A DNA stretch of 64,000 bases from JAWKXU01 sp020446465 (GTDB lineage: Bacteria; Pseudomonadota; Alphaproteobacteria; Sphingomonadales; Sphingomonadaceae): NCBI GenBank assembly GCA_041396845.1, contig JAWKXU010000001.1:434001-498000 (forward strand), written 5' to 3'. Shown here piece by piece: positions 59,484 through 64,000 of the stretch (its first letter is position 1; each line of letters opens with the position of its first letter). Made by a program: the position numbers and the translations under genes. The notes beneath the pieces are model-generated. The model ran no database searches. It was not told the DNA's origin and worked only from the letters and a program-made list of their open reading frames with translations.

Positions 59484-60431
59484 ATGAACGCGCCGTCGCC
59501 ATTTCGTGATTCCAGCACCCATAGCTGGACAGCCCGCCATCTGGTTGCGCTGTTGGGTGCCAATGTCATGCTTGCCTTTGGCCCGTGGCTGGTGCGACTG
59601 GCAGATACCGGGCCTGTTTCAGCCGGGTTCTGGCGGCTAACTCTTGCCATTCCCGTTCTTTTCGCCCTGTCTCTGCGCGAACCTGCCGGACAACGACGCC
59701 TTGCAGGGGGCACAATCTGGCTGGCTGCCGGGGCTGGCCTCTTCTTCGCGCTTGACCTTGCAAGCTGGCACGTGGGCATCGGCATGACCCGGCTCGGCAA
59801 TTCTTCCCTGTTCGGCAATTCGGGCAGCCTGATCCTGATGGTGTGGGGCCTGATTGCAGCCCGCAGGCCGCCACGCCTGCTGGAGCTGACGGCGGTTGCC
59901 GCCGCATTGGCCGGGGCGGCACTGCTGATGGATGGTTCGTTACAAATCAGCCACAAGAGCTTTCTGGGCGACTTGTTCTGTGTGCTCGCCGGCCTGTTCT
60001 ATGCGGGATATATCCTGCTGCTCAGCCCCGCACGCGCGCGGCTGGGGCAATTCACCTTGCTGGCTGCCTCTTCTCTGGCAGGGGCGCCGGTTTTGCTGGT
60101 TGTTGCTATTCTGCTGGGGGAACCTGTCTGGCCAACCAACTGGACGCCGGTGCTGGTGCTGGCATTAAGCAGTCAGGTGCTTGGGCAGGGAATGCTGATT
60201 TACGCGCTGCGCCACTTCCCGCCACTGGTGATTGGGCTGGCGCTGCTGACGCAGCCGGCAATTACCGCATGGACCGGCTGGCTCGCATTTGATGAAACGC
60301 TTGGGGCGTTGGATGTGCTGGGCATGGCATTGCTGGCATCGGCTCTGGTCATGGCACGGACGGGGGACAGGCCCCGCAAGGCTGGTGGCGGACCGGAACA
60401 GGATCTGGCCCGCGATCAGGCGAGTGACTGA
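59484..60431 (+). CDS. EamA/DMT-family transporter
   Basis: A 315-residue membrane protein with ten predicted helices in two EamA repeats (PVSAGFWRLTLAIPVLFALS in the first, ALLTQPAITAWTGWLAFDET in the second). Drug/metabolite transporters of this kind export amino acids, nucleosides or other small molecules; the substrate is unknown. The last 16 bases overlap the convergent DUF2254 gene. Confidence 0.9.
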   Translation: MNAPSPFRDSSTHSWTARHLVALLGANVMLAFGPWLVRLADTGPVSAGFWRLTLAIPVLFALSLREPAGQRRLAGGTIWLAAGAGLFFALDLASWHVGIGMTRLGNSSLFGNSGSLILMVWGLIAARRPPRLLELTAVAAALAGAALLMDGSLQISHKSFLGDLFCVLAGLFYAGYILLLSPARARLGQFTLLAASSLAGAPVLLVVAILLGEPVWPTNWTPVLVLALSSQVLGQGMLIYALRHFPPLVIGLALLTQPAITAWTGWLAFDETLGALDVLGMALLASALVMARTGDRPRKAGGGPEQDLARDQASD

Positions 60432-61732
60432 CGGAACAGGCCGTAGCGTTCCTCTATGGCCACGAGGTCCGGCTTTGGCAGGGCAAGCCGCGCATGGGCA
60501 AGCAGCACGTCGCCCTGTTCGCGAAGGATTGCGCGATATTCCAGACGGTCGATCGCGGTGGCTGCATTTTCCAGCGTGTCCAGCAGCACCAGGGCTGTCA
60601 GCCGATTGGTCGCTGCGGCAGCGTGCATCGAACCGAACCCGCGCTTGACGAAGTGGCGGAAATCATCGGGTAGCGGAAACACGCGCTGTTTCGTGCCATC
60701 GTCGCCCCGCGGCACGTTGGAGCGCAAATCCCGCCCACCCAGTTCGGCTGTTGCCGCGCCCAGCCAGTGCACAGCCGTAATAGCGGTGAAAGGATCGTTT
60801 ATGCCCGGCGACAGGGCGCGCAAGGCAATCTCTACCAGTTCGTCAATCAGGAATTGCGGGTCTTGTTCCGGTGTGCGTGTGCTGCCCAGTTCTATGGCGC
60901 TTTGCACCTTGTTTGCGAGGTCATCAAAATCGCCACCATCATTGCCAGTGACTTCGGCAATCGTGACTCCGCCATGGACGAAATCGCCCACCCGCATTTT
61001 CAGTGCGATGGTGCAACCGGCTTCGCGCGCATTCGTATCGAGGCTTTCAAAATCGATAAGCTGGACATAGCCCGCCTTGCCAGCCTTGACAGGGCATCCG
61101 CCGGGGGGATCGGGCGGCGTGCAGTTGCCGCCCTCGTCAGGAGTATAAATGCTGTGAATCTGGTGCAGCAGTCTTTGGGCAATGCCTTCCAGCACAGTGT
61201 TGATGCGAATGCTGGCGGGGATATGGTTGAGGAAATAGACCAGCACGGCAATCGACAAGGCCATCAGCGCATAAGCGACAAGCAGAGAAAGCTGGGGCAC
61301 GAAAGCATCAGGCAGGTCTGCCCCCGTTGCCGCATCGCCCGCTGAACGAATTGTTCGCAGCACCGTCAGCGAATACGTGAATGTGCCGATAAAGGTTGCC
61401 AGACTGAACTGGTTGCCTTTGTCCTCCATGAAATTGGTCAGAAGACGCGGACCATAATTCCCGCTGGCATAGGCAACAGCGGCAATTGTGATGGAAAAGA
61501 CCGTGGCGGCCACCCCGATCATGGAACTGGAAATGACAGTCAGGATTGTGCTCGCGCCTTCGGGCCGGGCCGGGATCGCAGCGCTCATTTCGGTAACGAG
61601 CCGCCCATAACCGCTGCGGTCGAGCGCTACCATCGCAGCGCCCAACAGCACCCCGGTCAACGCAAACAACGCTGGATAGAACCAGTAATTCGCGTTCAGG
61701 CGCGACCATATCCAGCGCAGGCGAGCAGTCAT
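60416..61732 (-). CDS. DUF2254 membrane protein
   Basis: A 438-residue protein with four transmembrane helices in the N-terminal half (including WFYPALFALTGVLLGAAMVA-like WFYPALFALTG and QLSLLVAYALMALSIAVLVY). A soluble C-terminal part contains ALRALSPGINDPFTAITAVHWL, the signature of DUF2254. Function is unknown. A Cys pair separated by proline/glycine residues (NCTPPDPPGGCP) in the soluble part is noticeable. Confidence 0.88.
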   Translation of the reverse strand: MTARLRWIWSRLNANYWFYPALFALTGVLLGAAMVALDRSGYGRLVTEMSAAIPARPEGASTILTVISSSMIGVAATVFSITIAAVAYASGNYGPRLLTNFMEDKGNQFSLATFIGTFTYSLTVLRTIRSAGDAATGADLPDAFVPQLSLLVAYALMALSIAVLVYFLNHIPASIRINTVLEGIAQRLLHQIHSIYTPDEGGNCTPPDPPGGCPVKAGKAGYVQLIDFESLDTNAREAGCTIALKMRVGDFVHGGVTIAEVTGNDGGDFDDLANKVQSAIELGSTRTPEQDPQFLIDELVEIALRALSPGINDPFTAITAVHWLGAATAELGGRDLRSNVPRGDDGTKQRVFPLPDDFRHFVKRGFGSMHAAAATNRLTALVLLDTLENAATAIDRLEYRAILREQGDVLLAHARLALPKPDLVAIEERYGLFRQSLA

Positions 61733-61793
61733 TCTACTCTATACGCACGGGCGTATGGTTTGGCTCCCGCGCGACCTGCGCCGCGCGCGAGGC

Positions 61794-62783
61794 TCAACGG
61801 TTGCCGAGGTCGCCTTGACCAACGGTGTTGGCCGCCATTTCCAGCATCTTGTCGAGGCTCTTCTTGGCAGCAAGGCGCAGGCTTTCCTCAATCTCGATAC
61901 GCGGCTGAAGGTCACGCAAGGCGAGGTAGAGCTTTTCCAGCGTGTTGAGCGCCATGTAAGGGCAGATATTGCAGTTGCAGTTGCCGTCTGCCCCCGGCGC
62001 GCCGATAAAGGTCTTGTTCGGCAGGGCTTTTTGCATCTGGTGCATGATGTGCGGTTCTGTCGCGACGATCAGCGTATCGCCGTCGAAAGACTTCGCAAAT
62101 TCGAGAATGGAACTGGTCGAACCGACATGGTCTGCATGGTCGATAATGGCTGGCGGACATTCCGGGTGCGCGGCAACCGGCGCGCCGGGGTGCTGGGCTT
62201 TCAGTTTCAGCAGCTCTGTCTCGCTGAAAGCCTCGTGGACAATGCACACGCCGGGCCAGAGCAGCATTTCCCGGTTGAATTTGCGCGAGAGATACCCGCC
62301 AAGGTGACGGTCAGGGCCGAAGATGATTTTCTGGTCAGCAGGGATTTGCTGGAGGATAGTTTCGGCGCTGGATGATGTGACGATTACATCGCTCAGGGCT
62401 TTCACTTCGGTCGAACAGTTGATGTAGGTTAGTGCGATATGATCGGGGTGCGCCTCGCGGAAAGCCTTGAACTTTTCAGGCGGGCAGGAATCTTCAAGGC
62501 TGCAACCCGCCTCCATATCGGGGAGGACAACGATCTTTTCAGGGGAAAGGATCTTGGCCGTATCGGCCATGAACTTGACGCCGCAAAATGCGATCACTTC
62601 GGCATCGGTGGCGGCGGCCTTCCGGCTCAATTCCAGCGAATCCCCAACGAAATCGGCCAGATCCTGTATTTCGGGTTTCTGGTAATAATGCGCCAGAATC
62701 ACGGCCTTGCGCTCTTTACGCAGGCGGTCAATCTCTTCGCGCAAGTCGAGACCAGACAGGTTTTCAGGCGATTGGGCAGTCAT
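61794..62783 (-). CDS. nadA: quinolinate synthase
   Basis: This 329-residue [4Fe-4S] enzyme condenses iminoaspartate with dihydroxyacetone phosphate to make quinolinate in NAD synthesis. The probable cluster ligands are Cys123 (INCSTEVKA), Cys209 (HPECPP) and one of Cys269, Cys271 or Cys274 (CNCNICPYM). AHYYQKPEIQDLADFVGDSL is the N-terminal signature. nadB and nadC are not adjacent. Confidence 0.96.
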   Translation of the reverse strand: MTAQSPENLSGLDLREEIDRLRKERKAVILAHYYQKPEIQDLADFVGDSLELSRKAAATDAEVIAFCGVKFMADTAKILSPEKIVVLPDMEAGCSLEDSCPPEKFKAFREAHPDHIALTYINCSTEVKALSDVIVTSSSAETILQQIPADQKIIFGPDRHLGGYLSRKFNREMLLWPGVCIVHEAFSETELLKLKAQHPGAPVAAHPECPPAIIDHADHVGSTSSILEFAKSFDGDTLIVATEPHIMHQMQKALPNKTFIGAPGADGNCNCNICPYMALNTLEKLYLALRDLQPRIEIEESLRLAAKKSLDKMLEMAANTVGQGDLGNR

Positions 62784-62860
62784 GACAGTCCTTTCCTACT
62801 ATCATGGCAGATGGAGACTTCGCCCCTTTCGATCAAGTCTGTTTAGGCGGCGTGGACAAT

Positions 62861-63646
62861 TCAATCCGCCAGAGCCAGCGGCATGAACGCTTCCATCGGG
62901 CGCATTCCACCGGGATAGCCTGCCAGCAGATCGTGCGTCACAGCCTCGCCCCAGGCCGTGTAGGCAATCAGGTCGGCCACAACCTGCACCACGATAATTG
63001 CACCGACACCCCAGAACCAAGCGGGGTGAACGGCCCCATGGCGCCGTTTGTCGGCAATCATGCCAGCCACCGGGAAAATCAGGATGGCAAGGGTCATGAT
63101 CCGCCAGGCGTGCGGCATAAGCAGTGGCATGGGAAGCAACCGCCCAAGGCCCGGCCCGGTCAGGATTGTCATCGCAACCACCATCAGCCGCCGATGCCAG
63201 CCCGAATAACGCCGCACTTTGAGGGCAAAAAAGGCAAGCACGGCGAAAAGCACAAGGTGCATTCCGTTCGCAAAGAGGAATTCGTTCTGGTCAAAGAAGA
63301 ACGGACCGCCCGTCCGCCGCATCGACACGATCATCAAGGTTATGCCGAGCACGACCATGACCGGCACCCAGCCCGTTGCCAGGATGCCAAGCCGCCTGTG
63401 CAAAGCCACATTGTTACCGGCGATGAGCACGCTTTGCGTGATATAGAGCGCGACCCAGCCGAAAAAGACGGCCGCGTGAATATGGTAAATTGCCGGAACC
63501 GCGAATGTTGATCGACCCATTGCCAGATTCACCGAGAAACCGGCGACAATGATAGCCGCCATGGTGATATTGAGCACCATGAAGAACTTGCGTTCGCGTG
63601 CCTCGGTATTCTTGTCAGATGCCTGCAAACCGGAAGCTGTTGCCAC
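62861..63646 (-). CDS. polytopic membrane protein of unknown function
   Basis: A 261-residue protein with seven predicted transmembrane helices. Conserved-looking histidines lie in or near the helices (AIYHIHAAVFFGWVALY, NVALHRRLGILATG, NGMHLVLFAVLAFFAL and YSGWHRRLMVVA). Paired HRRLG/HRRLM motifs suggest a repeat and possibly metal or heme contact, but I do not recognise the family. GTG at 63646 is chosen because GGGGGAG lies seven bases upstream; the longer frame to 63721 has no such site. Confidence 0.65.
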   Translation of the reverse strand: MATASGLQASDKNTEARERKFFMVLNITMAAIIVAGFSVNLAMGRSTFAVPAIYHIHAAVFFGWVALYITQSVLIAGNNVALHRRLGILATGWVPVMVVLGITLMIVSMRRTGGPFFFDQNEFLFANGMHLVLFAVLAFFALKVRRYSGWHRRLMVVAMTILTGPGLGRLLPMPLLMPHAWRIMTLAILIFPVAGMIADKRRHGAVHPAWFWGVGAIIVVQVVADLIAYTAWGEAVTHDLLAGYPGGMRPMEAFMPLALAD

Positions 63647-63753
63647 CTTGCGTCTCCCCCCGGAGCGGATGCCAGGGGGCTGGTGTGACTCATTCGCAGT
63701 CGTTCTGCAATCGATTTTCAATGGCAGGAATGAAGGGCGCTGGCGCGACTATT

Positions 63754-64000
63754 TCAAGTCTTTGAAAGCAGCCATTTCTCCGCAGAGCGCCTGACCATCT
63801 CGCGCCTTTCGAGATCGATCAGATGGGCCAGAACGGACCGTCCCGCTGCCGGGTAGAGTCGTTCATCCGTGCCTTTGTACATTTGTGGGACCATGGCCTC
63901 GATTGATTGTGCGCCGGATTCGAGCTGGCGCAGGATTTGCCGTTCGCGCTGACGGCGATGCCCGACCATCCCGCGCACAAGCTGGCGCGGCTTTTCAATC
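63754..64000 (-). CDS. metallo-beta-lactamase-fold protein, C-terminal part (cut by window edge)
   Basis: The 81 visible codons match the C-terminal winged-helix domain of LACTB2-type MBL-fold hydrolases (PRQLVRGMVGHRRQRERQIL and AAGRSVLAHLIDLERREMV). The frame is open to the window edge, so the catalytic N-terminal HxHxDH part lies beyond position 64000. A proposed internal start at 63978 would remove conserved residues and is not used. Confidence 0.8.
   Translation of the reverse strand, partial: IEKPRQLVRGMVGHRRQRERQILRQLESGAQSIEAMVPQMYKGTDERLYPAAGRSVLAHLIDLERREMVRRSAEKWLLSKT

Noticed and set aside
58313..59956. A 547-codon minus-strand frame opposite phaB and the DMT transporter
   Set aside because: It crosses three genes with clear plus-strand identity and has no recognisable features.

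Overview
The window is GC-rich chromosome from an alphaproteobacterium, most likely a sphingomonad (Sphingomonadales, Novosphingobium-like). I infer this from the many TonB-dependent receptors, the sphingomonad-type outer-membrane proteins, the lptE-holA arrangement, phaB next to a small ribbon-helix-helix protein, and a fdsGB-fdhD-AD formate dehydrogenase. No rRNA, tRNA or CRISPR array was found.

Layout. 0-3.6 kb: a degenerate HD-GYP protein, rplK-rplA with a clear terminator, and a small outer-membrane barrel. 3.7-8.2 kb: one copy of a palindromic intergenic repeat, a CinA-type protein downstream of a flavin monooxygenase, and a divergent TonB receptor. 8.7-30 kb: a large adhesin-secretion locus. 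It holds a roughly 4,150-residue repeat protein with 3 copies of a 420-bp unit and 13 nearly identical copies of a 591-bp unit, then a von Willebrand A domain, RTX repeats and a long acidic tail. Downstream on the same strand follow an OmpA-like protein, a TolC-like channel, a type I secretion ATPase, a SleB-type cell-wall hydrolase and an HlyD-type adaptor. Facing them are two LapG-like cysteine proteases. The adhesin N-terminus looks like a LapA retention module, with a PAAG di-alanine site at residues 108-111. The whole therefore reads as a surface-retained, protease-released adhesin system. No LapD is visible here.

30-37.7 kb: a formaldehyde/formate oxidation block (glutathione-dependent formaldehyde dehydrogenase, a VOC protein, a 42-codon remnant of S-formylglutathione hydrolase, and a complete NAD-dependent molybdenum formate dehydrogenase operon). 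37.7-39.1 kb: a second copy of the palindromic repeat, interrupted in its terminal arm by an IS3-family element with a CATG target duplication. 39.1-47.2 kb: a type IV secretion operon on the minus strand (virB1-2-3-4-6-9-10-11) with no virB5, virB7, virB8 or virD4 in or beside it. 47.3-52.4 kb: a small TPR-like protein, then a lipoprotein and TonB-receptor pair preceded by repeated operator-like sequences. 52.5-57 kb, minus strand: an atypical OmpR-family regulator, a polyprenyl glycosylphosphotransferase, and DUF3576-lptE-holA. 57.4-64 kb: an outer-membrane barrel, phaB, a ribbon-helix-helix protein, a DMT exporter, a DUF2254 protein, nadA, a membrane protein, and the C-terminus of a metallo-beta-lactamase-fold protein cut by the window edge.

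The adhesin reading frame is interrupted by three small indels (+2, -1, -1) that sum to zero and lie near the edges of the repeat array. They may be assembly errors rather than real mutations; the sequence alone cannot decide.
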